Below are positions 1 to 11,839 of a stretch of 64,000 nt of DNA, piece after piece. The translations under genes and the position numbers were made by a program. Within the stretch, counting starts at the first letter, position 1. Each line of letters opens with the position of its first letter. The notes under the pieces are model-generated. The model saw nothing but the letters and a program-made list of their open reading frames with translations, made no database searches and was not told where the DNA came from. This stretch comes from Acheta domesticus. Lineage: Eukaryota; Arthropoda; Insecta; Orthoptera; Gryllidae. The stretch covers positions 170,803,612 through 170,867,611 of the forward strand of contig JAHLJT010000631.1 of the NCBI GenBank assembly GCA_031308135.1, read 5' to 3'.

Positions 1-242
1 GAGAGAGACGACAGAGGAGAGAGAGACGACAGAGGAGAGAGAGACGACAGAGGAGAGAGAGATGACAGAGGAGAGAGAGACGACAGAGGAGAGAGAGACG
101 ACAGAGGAGAGAGACGACAGAGGAGAGAGACGACAGAGGAGAGAGAGGATAGAGGAGAGAGAGGACAGAGGAGAGAGAGGACAGAGGAGAGAGAGGACAG
201 AGGAGAGAGAGGCCAGAGGAGAGAAGAGGACAGAGGAGAGAT
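1..242. repeat. GA-rich minisatellite (continues off the left edge)
   Basis: Imperfect tandem units built from gagagagacgacagag-type words, drifting to ggacagaggagagaga toward the right. The array starts at base 1, so its true length is unknown. The plus strand has an open frame of E/R/T/D residues across it, but that is the expected translation of a purine repeat and not evidence of a gene. Confidence 0.9.
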
Positions 243-830
243 ACTAGCAAAGAAATTGAGTGATCCCAGAAGTAGCAAAGGAATTGAGTTTTCTCGAAAA
301 CCTAAATTTTCAATGGGAAACATTGCACCTAAATTCCTCAAATAATGACACACTGAATTTTTTGTCGGAATTTTCAAAGCACGATCTGTATATTATATTA
401 AGAGAAAAACTCTCAAGTTGATTCGCAAATAATTTCTTTTAACAGCATTTAACAAATGGTTGTAATTTTATAATGCAATAACTGTACTGCTATTAATATA
501 AATTTAAAAAAAGAATGAGCAGTAAGTAACAAGTATATGTTGATCATGAATGGTGATAACCAATCGTCAATATCATAAAGCAAATAAATGTGTTTTGGCA
601 AAGTTCACCAGAGAAGTTCAATTATACGGAACTGATTATGTGCAGGAAAAAGTGAAGAAGAAAGGAACGTAGTTTCCACGGACGTTCTCCACAAGCCGTT
701 CTCCACTGACCTAAGGACGTTCCGCGAGGAACACGAGAAGTGGTCACTTGAAATTAGAGCCGCAGTTTCAAGAACTCCTTGGCCGTCTCTTGTCCGTCTT
801 CGTTGTACGGCCCGTAGCTCCCGCTTATCC
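243..830. other. AT-rich noncoding stretch
   Basis: Composition becomes AT-rich with A and T runs. No recognisable gene, RNA or repeat is seen, except a rise in GC content after about 780 leading into the next island. Confidence 0.6.
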
Positions 831-1345
831 GCCGCGTGGGTGGGCGAGGAGCGGGGCAACGGCTGGCGAAGGACCAGCGCTGGCAGCCAACGAGCGACTC
901 GCGTGACATCCGCCCCAACCCACCCGCCCCGCCTCACTCCGCCACGCCTCGCTCCGCCCCCCTCCACCCGCCTCCGCTCCGCCCCGCTCCTCTCCGTCCC
1001 ACCCCGCTCCTCACCGTCCCGCCCCGCTCCTCACCGTCCCGTTCCACCCCGTTCCGTCCCGTCCTGCTCCGCTCCACCCATCCCTGGCGCGTCCCGCTTC
1101 ACCCCGCCCCGCCCCGACCCGCTCCACTCGTTTCTATTTCCCCGTCCTGCAGGGCCGCTTCCTGTCGCCCGGTGTCGTTTTGCCACCGCGGCCGGACCGG
1201 GCGTCACGTGGCGTTCCAGGAAAAGCGTATGTTGCGCTGTTGCATTCGGAAAAAACCACGCTATCCAACTTTGCGCCGCATCACGCGTCCAGCTCACGCT
1301 GCCGGCAGGTGGCCACAAGTCATATCGCCGGCGCGTGCTCTCTCG
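831..1345. other. CpG-rich island with 5-bp periodicity
   Basis: Dense CpG. From about 940 to 1130 the plus strand is pyrimidine-rich and built from degenerate pentamers (ccgct, ccccg, ccgtc). Several frames are open at once (both strands) and give Pro/Arg/Ser-rich peptides, as expected of GC-rich repeats. It could be a promoter or CpG island of an unseen gene, but no TATA box, initiator or splice pattern stands out. Confidence 0.6.
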
Positions 1346-3060
1346 TAATGGCGTTTAACGCCGACCTTGCGAGAAGAGGGTTTTTTCGAAGCAAGCCGAT
1401 CAACAGCTCGACTTCCGTGTTCGGTGGCGCCAGGCGACGAGTCGAAGGGAAGAAAAAGGGCTTTTAACTTGTCGATAAAAAGGTCGACATGCGCCTCTCT
1501 CTAGCCATATTTCTTATGGATATTTCGTGCGGGTGCTTCGTAAATCGTGCATCCAAGCGGACAGGCGAACTTTCATGAGCGTTTCCACGCGAACCGTCGT
1601 ACACTCACCCATTAGATCCGATGGGAAGAACGAAGGTCATGTGGCGAGTTGGGTGTTTTCAGAGGGTAGTATTAGGCCCGTGTTTCACGCAGTAGGTGTT
1701 CAAACGACTTCGGTCTCAATGACAAAAAACATGTTTCTTCTGGTACCATTTTCTTACGTAATTTGTGTTTGAAAATGTTTCGACTTTCACTGCACATAAG
1801 AAAACTGAATGTCTTTTCGAAACTGTCCATTTGTCACGTTTCAACAGAAGGGTTTATCTCGCACATCTATAATAAAACTGTTTTGACACAATACTCATCA
1901 TATACACGTCATAAACATAAATTGTATTTAAATTTTGGTAAATATTACGTAGTCTACAGTTCTTTTAAAACACTTTTGGTGTTCAAATATGCGTACGTAC
2001 ATTATATATAAAATACACATTTCAGGTTAAATATTTAATTTTTCAAATGAATGTTTAATATAAAACTGCAAAATCTCTAATTTCGCTTGTTGAGTGTACA
2101 CTAGTACACTAGATTCAACAACAGTTTTCAGAATGATGTCTTCACTTTTTGTATAATCTGAATTAGATAACTCGCATTTTCTCTTTTATTCTTTTTAAAA
2201 ATCAAACAGTTTTTGAATTCTAATTTAACTGCAAAAAGAGTAATTAAATATTCAGAATTTGCGTTGTGTTATGCAGTTTTATTGTCATTGATTATCCCAG
2301 TTTTTTTCAACTTGTGGTCAAAGCTCTCGACTTGCAGTTGGTAGTGATATCTGCTACAAACATATTTTCTATTTCAAAGAAATTCTCTTGCAATTATTAC
2401 AGAATATTAACTAATGATTTTTTGAGTGAGTTTTTACTAAGAATTTTTATAGTACATGTCCCAAAAAATGAAATAAAATTTATCTATTAATAACATCAAA
2501 AAGATGTCACACATTCTGCATTAAAAACATTCCAAGCTTTATATGAAATCACTAGCAGAAAATGTAACTACACACAATATAAGGCACAGAATATTTTGTA
2601 ATATTATTTACTAATTGTGTAAGGATTACCACGAACCAGTAGATGATGCTTCCAGTTACTCCAAATACAAATAATAAAGTATGGCCTACAACTACCATGA
2701 TTCATACTTATCTTAGGCTATAGTAAGACTCATCCAAAGAAAAATGAAGGCCAGTTACCTAAACCACTTCACACACCCACTTTGCACATCTGAATGTTTC
2801 TCGTAAAGGTTAATTACCTTAATTAAGAAATGACATGAAATGAAACAGTAACAACTAAACAAGCAGAATTTACAACAGTGATTTATGCTTATATTTGTTC
2901 TTGTAATAAGTGCTTTCCTACGTTCGTTTGTATCCCAAAAGCAAATGAAAAGACGTTTTTATTTAGGACATCTGTAGTACCCCCTTTCTACCGTGAGAGA
3001 GTGCTAAGTGAATAGGTACTGAACACCAGAAAAATATTTATGCTCTCTGGAGCCACGGGT
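1346..3060. other. AT-rich stretch, nothing recognised
   Basis: Falls from mixed composition (to about 1,700) to strongly AT-rich. The short open frames resemble no known family. A weak imperfect inverted repeat lies at about 2,088-2,122 around a gtgtacactagtacac core. Confidence 0.5.
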
Positions 3061-3330
3061 GTTAACTGCACATGCTGTAACTGGAGTGGCGCGGATCACA
3101 GCCAGCGAAACGGCCCGCAGCGCCGTAAAGCAGAGATGGCGCGATTGCAACGCTGCTTTCGGGTTCCCGCGTCCGCATCCGCGGCGGCGGCGGCGGCAGC
3201 GCAGCGCAGCGGGTGTTGCGGCACCTCTCCCATGACGGCTGCGCTCGCGCGCGCGCCCTTGACCTCTGCGCCCTCGCCCGCTCACCGGAGAGGGGGGGGA
3301 GCATACCTTATAGGGCCCGATATTACGCAA
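3061..3330. other. CpG-rich island with GCG triplet tract
   Basis: Short GC-rich island containing a gcggcggcgg run near 3,181 and alternating cgcgcg near 3,243. Flanks are AT-rich. Frames on both strands are open and none resembles a known protein. Confidence 0.6.
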
Positions 3331-5420
3331 GGCGGTCAAAAAGGAAAAAGAAAGGGAAAATAGCGCATGCGGACGTGAGCAAAACACTTGGGTTTTTGCC
3401 GTCGTCGTCTTCACTTCAGGGACAAGGTCTCTCGGCGTTTGCCTGTTGCGGCCTCTGGACAGTATCTTTCCAACGGCTTCTGGGTCATCCCACATTTCTT
3501 CCACTCGCAATTTAAGACGCAATAACTTTTGAATAGCGACCACCTCTCATCCTTTAAATAGTTGTTACCAATGGGTTCTACACTACTTTTCTACAATATC
3601 GGAGACTGAAAATAAGTTTAATTTTTTCTTGTTTCTTTTTTATTTTTTTCTCCACACCTCCACCATTTCAGTCTTCTCAGAAATTGGATTTCAGCAGCCT
3701 GAAGCTGACTCCTATCATTTTTCTTGAGGGTCCACGACCTCATTTCTAAATGTGCAGGAGGAAAGTGACACAACTTAGTAACTCATGTCACTTTTCTTTA
3801 CGATATAGACAAATCAACTTTATTAATTACAATAGACAAAAAAATAAAGATCTTTAGGTCACTGAATGTACTTGCCGGGCTGGTACCTTCAAAAAATGAC
3901 GGTACAAATATTAATGACTGTCGTCATTGTCTGGTGTCTCATCTGTTGGTGCTTATGTATCTTTTCTTCCTCTGTTTGATCCCCCCCAACCTTCAACCAC
4001 AGAGCAAGAAATATATTGTATCCTTTCTTTGTGCTTCAACAATTTCACTCACCAATCCGCCCTCCCTCTTCCTCTCTGTCCATCCCTTTTCCTCTCCCAT
4101 TCCTTCTCTTTCTTTCTCTCTCTCTCTCTCTTTCCCTCCCACGCCCTTCCCTTCCATCTCTCTCTCTCTCCCTCTCGACTAACGTATTTAGATTTTTTCA
4201 TACGGAGTTTTCTCATCTTTGAGAGCGGGCAGCATCCAAAGGCCCCTGAAGTGTAGAGTAGCTTCCTCTGCCTCCCATCTCAGTCTTGCCCTTCTGATAG
4301 TGCTTTCGACGTCGTGCGAGGGGTTCGGCCTTTTACATCTTGGTTATGGGTCTTGAATCCTGATCCTTCGCGTGGAACGTGTGGTATACGAAATTGGTTC
4401 TTAGAACGACTTCCTGTTAATCGTTTCAGCGAATAAAACCCGGTGAAACCTACAGGGAAAGGATAAAAGCTCTCAACTAAAGCTGGGCAATTTCTTTTCC
4501 TAAATAAACCCCATGAACTATTCTTCTAGAGAATTTACGGGAGAACTAGAATCACACGTTAAATGACCTCACCGCCTCGCAATCTAATAACTGTGTGTGA
4601 ATAGAAAAATTGCAAGCGTGCATCAATATCGCACAGATTTATTCTTCTTCTCGTATTGTGGATTTTAGTAACAACTGTACATATTGCGTATTTGCGTTAT
4701 TTTTGTGGCGCGATCATTTTAAACATCTATGTTATTTTGGATTTTTCCACTACAAAGCACGTAAGTAATAACCTATAAAGTAAAAAGATTCTGGTTTTAA
4801 AAAATGTGAAATAAAACCACCTAATCTTTGTATCCCCCACTCAATTCCACAATGCCTCCCTCGCTTTCAACGGTGGCGGAGTCACGATTATTAAATTGAA
4901 GAAGAATTAATCAATGTAGCCTAAGAAGCACTTGGGAAAACAATTATCTTTGACCAAACTGCTGAAGTCATCTTGTCCCAAATATGTTTATGTTCTACAA
5001 TATATTTCTATAATGTACTATTTGTTTATATAATTTCTTGTGTAATATATTTATTTGGGAGGCTTCTCACCCCTGGCTGCCACAATCATCTTTGCGGTCT
5101 CTCTCGCCCCCGCCACATTGCCCCTGGGTTTCCTATGGCAGGCCACTTTGAGATGAGGTGTCAGCATCCGATCTTCGCACCAGCATAGGTGGCTAAGACA
5201 AATTGGAGACTTCGGGGCAATAACATGCTAAGCCACTACACGTAAGTTCTGTGAAAACGGAGAGTAGAGGTTTAGTCATTGCATTCTACACATTGGAAGA
5301 AAGAACATTTATGAATTACACTACATCTTTAAATTAAAAATCCAACATCTAGATACACTCACGGGGCATCTAAATACACTAATATTCAATTTCATCAGAA
5401 ATGTGGCATACCATGTTATT
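3331..5420. other. AT-rich noncoding stretch
   Basis: Mostly AT-rich with a pyrimidine-rich simple repeat inside. No gene recognised. The segment about 4,900-5,240 is mixed in composition but has no identifiable motif. Confidence 0.5.
4060..4180. repeat. CT-rich low-complexity tract
   Basis: Polypyrimidine plus strand dominated by ctctctct and ccctcc words. The overlapping Ser/Leu/Pro open frames are a product of this composition. Confidence 0.85.
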
Positions 5421-5423
5421 GCC

Positions 5424-5675
5424 CGAAGGTCATCAATTGATGTCACTGCAATGCCTCTGATCGGGAGGTCCTAGGTTTCGAGTATCGATGGTAACATGAT
5501 TTTCGACACTAGCTACATAGCTATGTCGAATACAGCGACTGTCTGGAGGAGAATCCTGGCGGCTGGCCTGCTCTGACCGGTAGTTTTCTGGGGTGTCCAC
5601 CGATCAACACCAGGCAAATATCAGAATAATACCCTAGCAAACGGCCCTGCGGGCCACGCGCAATATTTCCTTCCC
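5424..5675 (+). mobile_element. tRNA-derived SINE, copy A (family shared with copies at 25.8 and 40.5 kb)
   Basis: A tRNA-like head with a Pol III B-box-like ggtttcgagta at 5,474-5,484 is followed by a core containing ttcgacactagctacatag (5,502-5,520), then aatcctggcggctggcctgctctga and gatcaacaccaggc. The same blocks occur in the same order, in reverse orientation, at 25.79-26.03 kb and, decayed, in forward orientation at 40.53-40.71 kb. Copy A carries about 30 extra bases before gatcaacaccagg compared with copy B. Pol III transcription and LINE-dependent mobilisation are inferred from SINE biology; no LINE partner was recognised here. Ends are approximate. Confidence 0.75.
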
Positions 5676-5838
5676 CCTCTTCTATCATCTTTTACACATT
5701 TACATGCATTCAATGGAGTGGAGTTACACATGTCGGAAGAACGGTCAGGAGCTTAGAGCTTGTCCCAGCTTGGGCAGTACCTCGCTTGTGAGAGATACCT
5801 TGTTGGGAAAAAACCGTTATCTGACGTGTGGCAATTAT

Positions 5839-5955
5839 TCCATGTGTGGAAAATCTACCATCCAGCGAGGGAAGATCACCGCCTCCTCCCGAGGAAAAAC
5901 ATTCAAAGTATTCACGGGACTAATGCCCTTAGCAATTGACGCGCACGGAATCACT
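5839..5955 (+). repeat. Dispersed repeat, copy 1 (partner at 41.6 kb)
   Basis: About 115 bases align with 41,592-41,715 in the same orientation. Shared blocks in order are a gatcaccgcc-type word, cctcccga followed by an A-rich run, gactaatgccct, and a final attgacgcgc / ttaatccgcc block. Class unknown; it could be part of a larger transposable element. The surrounding open frame (5,704-6,174, plus) is therefore probably not a gene. Confidence 0.55.
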
Positions 5956-7374
5956 AATCAATCATTCAATAAAATCCGCGGCCTGCTCCTTTCCCTTCGC
6001 GGAGTAAGATCCTTTTCTGTCAGATCGCGACCCCCGAACTTTGCACTCGGCCTGGCAGGGCGGAGGAAAGCTAGCGCAAAATCGAACTCGCTTCTCGTAG
6101 TTGCGGGTGAGAGCGAGTGTAATAGAGGGCGGCCAACTGAATCATATATTCTCGACTATATAATATCTATATAATCTCGACAGAATAATATATTCTTCTT
6201 TCTGTCACAATAAAAATTCAGTTTAAACACTTTAAAAAATCAAACATTTATGAAATTGAAAGGCTCAGTAGAACAAAGGCATACGCCACATTGTTGTGAA
6301 TTTGAGTTATTAGCATTACATAAAACTTCAAATATTATTCGTTTAGTGTAATATATTATTTATACTCTCTATGAACTTTGATGCAAATGCACTGTCTTTA
6401 AAAGTTAAAACATATATTGGGTTTTGTGAAGGAAGTTTTGGTAAAACCCACATTATCTCAGAACTACGTCAGTGTGGGATAGCCCATTGTCCTGCTGAGC
6501 CTTTCAATTGTCATTCGTAACACCTCTCCTGAAATGTGTGGTATTTAACTTTAACAGTGCGATTAATGTGCAGAACTCCAGTAATTAAATAGCTTAGATT
6601 TATGAATAAAAACTATTTATTTACCTCTCTTTACTAGGTAAGTATAAAGAGGAAGACAGATTTGACTAAAATACTAACGCTCACGTGAATCGTTTCAACC
6701 TCTCTAGATTAAAATAGTGTAGTTGGTTCCTCGAAATTTTTCCCTTCTTGGTAACTTGTAATATATTCACTGAATAAAACATTAAAATTCAATATTAAAA
6801 ATGAGCAAAGAGTCATTTTCTTTCTACGCTTCATTTTCAGTTGATCCATTTTTAAAGAACCTTTCAACACCATCTTGAATGAATTATTTAAGAAACTTAA
6901 TTTCCCTCTCTCTACATTTCTTGTTCTTCTTTTGGTTCAATCTGAATAATAAAAGACAAGCTACCTGTCTTTTGGAAATGAAGGTCTTAGATGACGCATC
7001 CTGCAATTCTTCTGTTATTGCTTAACTCAACAATATAATTCATTCATTCATTCATCCATGACTTGTTTCAGATATTGTTAAATCTCTGTATATGGTTTCT
7101 ATTCTATCTCCATGAACCACTCATTCGCAAGTCTGTGATGAGTGTATACATCCTTGCTCATGCTCCCTGAATACATTGCACCATTTTCAGAGTGTACTAA
7201 CTTTATCTTCGTCTAAATTCGATGCTAGACGGAGATTTTCTCAGGTCAATGGAGAATGAGCAATATTATGACGAAGGCTATTAGACCATCGATCGGCCGT
7301 ACGGATAAATGGAGTTGGGGACAAGGCGGGAAAGGAAGGATTGCGTGCTGTCTGCGGTTGGTTTTTAACGCATT
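5956..7374. other. Mixed then AT-rich stretch
   Basis: 5,960-6,140 is moderately GC-rich and 6,150-7,240 is strongly AT-rich. No gene, RNA or transposon signature was recognised. Confidence 0.5.
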
Positions 7375-7382
7375 GCTGCGCC

Positions 7383-7632
7383 CAGGGGCGGATCCAGTCG
7401 AACATTTGGGGAGGAGATTTTTGTTAAACAATAAATATATTTGTTATTGTATTGTATTGTATTGTACATTATTTTTGAAGTGTGTATGATACTGTATATA
7501 TTCTATTTTAAATAATTACATAATTCCAATATATTTAAATCAATTTTGCCAAATAAAGAGAGATAACAAAAGAAAACTCTAGGCTCTTTGCGGGGCGGCC
7601 ATGGGGGCCATGCCCCCCTGGATCCCCCACTG
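7383..7632. mobile_element. Non-autonomous hAT-like element (MITE) with target-site duplication
   Basis: Left terminus caggggcggatccag (7,383-7,397) is an inverted repeat of the right terminus ctggatcccccactg (7,618-7,632), with two mismatches. The element is flanked by an 8-bp direct repeat, gctgcgcc (7,375-7,382) and gctgcggc (7,633-7,640), matching at 7 of 8 bases. Termini beginning CAG plus 8-bp duplications are the hallmark of the hAT superfamily. The 250-bp interior is AT-rich with a GC-rich subterminal right end and has no coding capacity, so any movement would need a transposase in trans. Strand is arbitrary. Confidence 0.75.
7446..7465. repeat. (ATTGT)n microsatellite inside the hAT-like element
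   Basis: Four tandem attgt units. Confidence 0.85.
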
Positions 7633-7689
7633 GCTGCGGCATCCGTCTGGAATTGACGGATGGGATACATTTTAGGACGTGTTTGAGTC

Positions 7690-7862
7690 TGTAAACTATC
7701 GATATCAAGAACCTCCGTCTACAATTATCTCCCCCCAGTAGTTGACTTCAACCAAGCATTTGAGACGATTCGGAAATCTGCATACCCATGGGACTTGAAA
7801 CAGGGACCTCCCGATCAACGAAGCTTCAGTTATGGACTAGCAGATACGTGCAATTTCCTGGT
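7690..7862 (-). mobile_element. tRNA-headed SINE, minus strand
   Basis: Read on the minus strand, a tRNA-like head ends in tgatcgggaggtcc followed by the B-box-like gtttcaagtccc (about 7,792-7,803 on plus). The 14-mer tgatcgggaggtcc is identical to the head of SINE copy A at 5,457-5,470. The body after the B box does not clearly match the copy A/B/C core, so this is either a diverged subfamily or another SINE using a related tRNA head. The 3' end is not resolved. Confidence 0.5.
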
Positions 7863-7870
7863 TGGTTAAG

Positions 7871-7900
7871 TATTTATTTATTTATTTATTTATTTATTTA
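7871..7900. repeat. (TATT)n microsatellite
   Basis: Pure tetranucleotide array of about 30 bases. It could mark the A/T-rich junction of the adjacent SINE, but it lies at the head side, so that link is weak. Confidence 0.9.
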
Positions 7901-8940
7901 CATGTATTAGTTCTTACTTTATTGTGTGCAAAACAATTTACTAGAAATACCTTCTTTTTATTGAAATAAAATTATAAAACACCGCATTAATTTGTTAAAA
8001 ATCATCGACTTAAAACATTTATAAACATATAATAATGCGTCGACTCAAATTATTTTGTAGGAAGTGTACGTTCTAATGCATTTTTATATTGTTTAATTAT
8101 TTTACCTCTTGAAAAGGTTTCCACTTCGTTTTAGTTTTCCTCTTTTTACATCCTACATGCACTTACGTTTGTTGACAAAATTACAAAACTAGATGAAATC
8201 CAACACAACGAGGAAACCATAAGAAATCTAAGAAAGGATTTACTTTTTAACATTTATTTTATTTTCACACTGCCTTCGTAGATAGAATACGTATAAAAGA
8301 AGTAAGAAAAATTTAGAAAACAACAGACTAAATTCAGCAAATTATCTACTAACTAGAGAAAATTTGAGTTGCTTTCTTCCGTTTGAAATATTACTGCGAA
8401 TAATTAACAACAAGAGAATCAAAATATCATCTTCCGAGACATCTAGATTTTGACAGTATTTAAAGAAAGAGAGAGAGTTAATTTTAAAAGATCTAATTGT
8501 TCTATTTGTCTAAAAAGTTGCTAGAAGTTTGAATTATAGTATCTTCCACAAGTAGTAAGAAGAACAAGAGAAAAGAGTAAACAGGATGTGCAAACTTTCG
8601 CTAGAAGTTCTTGGAAAGTAATCGTAACGAGTGACATTAGTCGCGAAAGACATAAATTAACCAGATAAGAGAGTTTCGTTAAGTAGCCTTATTTTCCTTC
8701 CGTTCAATGGTGATTTCCGAGGTGTGTTTCAACTCGCAGGATACTTCGAGTAATTACATCTCGTTTGCTTCAACGATTCTTCTCCATTTTACGTTTCCCG
8801 CATGTTCTTCTCTTCCTCCTCCTCCGCCTCTTTCGTTTCTTCTCGAGTTCGCGCTTTAATTTGCCAAGCTGCGTAACTTTTCCTACCCAACGTGTTGTGC
8901 TCAATTTACAAGGTTTTTATATAAAGTTACACCAGCCGCA
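7901..8940. other. AT-rich stretch, nothing recognised
   Basis: AT-rich DNA with short random open frames. 8,700-8,900 is pyrimidine-rich. Confidence 0.5.
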
Positions 8941-9235
8941 GAGAATTCCATTTGTTCTGCATTCGAGAAACATCTCCAGTTCCAGCCGGTGCGGCGCGGC
9001 ACGGGGCTTTCTAAGAAAGAGCGTCCACGCCGCAACTTGGCCTGGCGGGTGGCGAGTCGCCCGGAAGCGCCATTATCCTCCTCCGCGACACGGCAGGCAG
9101 CCGAATTAAGCGCCTCCCGCCGAGCGAGGTCACCAGGTCTCGGCGCGGCGCGGCACGGCGCGGGCCGGAAGGCGGCGTTTGGGGCAGTTAGCGTCCGCAG
9201 AGGCGGAGGTGATTTAGAGCACAGACCACCCACTC
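8941..9235. other. CpG-rich island
   Basis: CpG-dense block with repeated cggcgcggcgcggcac-type words near 9,140-9,165. Three overlapping open frames on both strands carry no recognisable domain. Confidence 0.55.
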
Positions 9236-10354
9236 AAGATGCACGGTGCTCGTTTCATTGGCTAAAGTAATAGGGTCCAGTTGACTAATAGCGCTCATGA
9301 AGCTTACCTGATAAAGAAACAATATTTACGACGAAATAAGTATGTTGATTCTCCAAATGAAAACAGGGATACTGAATAAATGGAAGTAATACCTTTTATA
9401 GCACGTTTCAAATATTAGAATTATTACACACTCTGTAGAAATTTATCACTAATACTTACAAATTACAATATTTTCCGAAAGGAAAAATATAACTTCATAA
9501 ACTGAAGCAAATCTTCTGTTCTATATTCGTTGAATTTTGATTAAATGTCTTTCAAAAATAAGTTGTGAAATATAAGTAAGAATTCATATTGATATATTAT
9601 TCCTCTGAAACTTGTGAGTAATCAATTAAGACTCTTTCTTGGCTACATTTTCAAGAAAACGCTGAATTAAAATAAAATTCAGTTTTAACGATTATAATAA
9701 TACATTAACACATTTTTAGATATATTTCTTTCAAAATCCGACACAAAAGGTATTCTAAATAAGGTTTTCAGATGAACAGGTGGTGGTGAATCTATAAGCA
9801 AATGTGATCGAACTCTTGTCATACTTCCCACTGTTTTCTATTCCTTCCGTTCTACAGTTTCAAGACTAGCACAAACTCTTACACACGTGATATTATACCT
9901 AAAATTTCCCTTCTGTTTTAATGGGTTTTTGAGGAAAAGCAGTGGAAATAAAACCAGAGGAATGTCAATAAGAAACTAATGAAAGGGTTCGGTTACAGCA
10001 GAAGGTGTGCAGTGAAAATTTTTCTGCCTTGCCTGTAGCATGAGATCCAGTAATTACAAGCTGATGATATTCAGGTCCTGGCTTGCGAAATTCGGCGCCC
10101 GTTTTCTTTTGTCTAAAGCTTATGCTGCTCTAGTATTCAAAATCTCTTGTACCGCTCGCTCCCCCGCTGATTACTTGCTCTATTTCACTACATTGTTCCC
10201 ATCCTTTTTAAGTCCAACTTCAGACTTTTTACTTATTACACTGGTCGCTAGAGCCTTAGGTCAGATTAAATCCATAAAACATAGGACGGTGGATACGACG
10301 CAAAATCGGTAGGGCAGAGGAAACCTGTTATCGCGGTAGCAGCGGTAATCCACC
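9236..10354. other. AT-rich stretch, nothing recognised
   Basis: No gene, RNA or mobile-element signature recognised. A 90-codon open frame starting at 10,040 resembles no family known to me. Confidence 0.5.
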
Positions 10355-10671
10355 GGCGGAAGGGGATCACACACAGAGGAAGCGGAGAAGAGCGCGCGGC
10401 GCGCCTCAGGAAGGCGGAGAGGCAGAGGCGGGGCGCCGTGCGAAACGAACTGCGGTGCGGGCGCGCAAACTGCTGACGTCACGAGGCGAGCTAATTGCCG
10501 CAAACGAGCGCGATTCGGCAGCTGCTCCTGCTTCTGCTGCGGCGGCGGAAGCGAAGACAGGACAGGACGGCGCGGGTCGAGGTGGAATGGGCCGGGGGGG
10601 TGGTGAGGGGCAGGGAGGAACGGGGCAGGGCGGAGCAGGGCGAAGCGGAGCGGGGCGGGGTGGAGCGGGGT

Positions 10672-10716
10672 AGGGCAGGGCAGGGCAGGGCAGGGCAGGG
10701 CAGGGCAGGGCAGGGC
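10672..10716. repeat. (AGGGC)n pentanucleotide array
   Basis: Nine uninterrupted agggc units embedded in about 200 bases of degenerate G-rich pentamers (10,560-10,810). The G-runs could form G-quadruplexes on the plus strand. Confidence 0.9.
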
Positions 10717-11447
10717 GGGGCGGAGCAGGGCGAGGCGGGGTAGAGCGGGGTAGGGTGGGGCGGGACGAGGCGGGGAGGGGCAGGAGGGGCGGGACGGGAC
10801 GGGTGGAAGGGGTGGGGAGAAGAGCGCCGGTGTCATCCGCCTCTCCTCCGCCTGGCGACCACCCGCTCATCCACACGCGCCGCACACATCAACGCCTGCG
10901 TCGCGCGCACCTGCCGCCTCCGCCGCTTCCGCCGCGCCGGCGACGCCTCCTTGCACGATCGCCGCACTGCTGCCACGTCGCCTTCGCCTTCTCATTCACC
11001 CTCTGTCCTCTAGTAAAGGTTGAACATCACTTTCGAGCTTTTGTTCTGTCAACGCCTGGAGTACCTGTCGTTCCCATGGCGTCCTCTCTAGACTTTGCGG
11101 TTCCTGTCACTGTCACCGCTGAAACCACACTTGCTGCCCGCAAAGGCATTCTTACTACCTTCACCCTTTTCAGGAGTTCGTGTCGAGTTCGGCATGAAAC
11201 CCTTTGCTCACCGCTCACCGTCTCCCACTCCTCTCCCTCCATCTATTAATTAAGCACTAACTGCATCTCTCTCTAGCAGCTCGTAGCCTGTGATCTCCAC
11301 CCTTGACATTGCCCCTCTCTCTCTCTATCTCCATTGGCATCCACCTCACCATCTGTCGAAGCAACTTCTACCACCATGATTCATCGCTCGAAGTCATCCC
11401 ACAGACCCGGAGAGGCTGCTTCACTGCCCGTCACCCACATTTGCAGC

Positions 11448-11482
11448 CCTCCTCCTCCTCCTCCTCCTCCTCCTCCTCCTCC
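11448..11482. repeat. (CCT)n trinucleotide repeat
   Basis: About eleven uninterrupted cct units on plus. The minus strand would read poly-Gly and the plus strand poly-Ser or poly-Pro, but no flanking protein is recognisable. Confidence 0.9.
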
Positions 11483-11839
11483 GCCTCCACGCCGCGTCCA
11501 TCGCCAGCGCAGTCGATGCCACCGCCACCGCCACCGCCGCGCTCCTAATTGGCGGCAGCGCGGGCGAGCGTCCCCGCGCAATTAGTCACCCATCAAACGG
11601 CGGCGCGCAGAGCGGCGTGGCGTGGCGTGGCGCGGCGCGGCGGCGTTCGCGTGACAGCTGAGCTCCACCGCCCGCCGCCTCCGCCCCTGCCTCTGCCTCT
11701 GCCGCCGCGAGGGGCTTTCGCTATCGGCGCCGCGCAGCCGTGTCGCCAAGCCGGCGCTTTGCGCTTCGCCTCGCTGCTCTTGGTGCGCTGCCCAGCGCCC
11801 GACGCCCTCCCAGCCATTCCGTCCACTCCATGAAGCGAC

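Larger units (their letters stand above)
10355..11830. other. Large composite CpG-rich island
   Basis: The largest GC-rich block in the window. In order it holds CpG-rich unique sequence, a purine-rich (G on plus) pentamer zone at 10,560-10,810, mixed unique sequence, a (TCC)n tract near 11,460, and CpG-rich sequence to 11,830. Long frames on both strands give Arg/Pro/Gly/Ala low complexity. The length and CpG density would fit a promoter or 5' exon of a host gene, but no conserved peptide or reliable splice site was found. Confidence 0.6.

Noticed and set aside
62..247. Charged E/R-rich peptide encoded by the GA array
   Set aside because: Direct translation of a purine minisatellite; no unique flanking coding sequence.
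5704..6174. 156-codon plus frame
   Set aside because: It runs through a dispersed repeat shared with 41.6 kb, and the peptide resembles no known protein.
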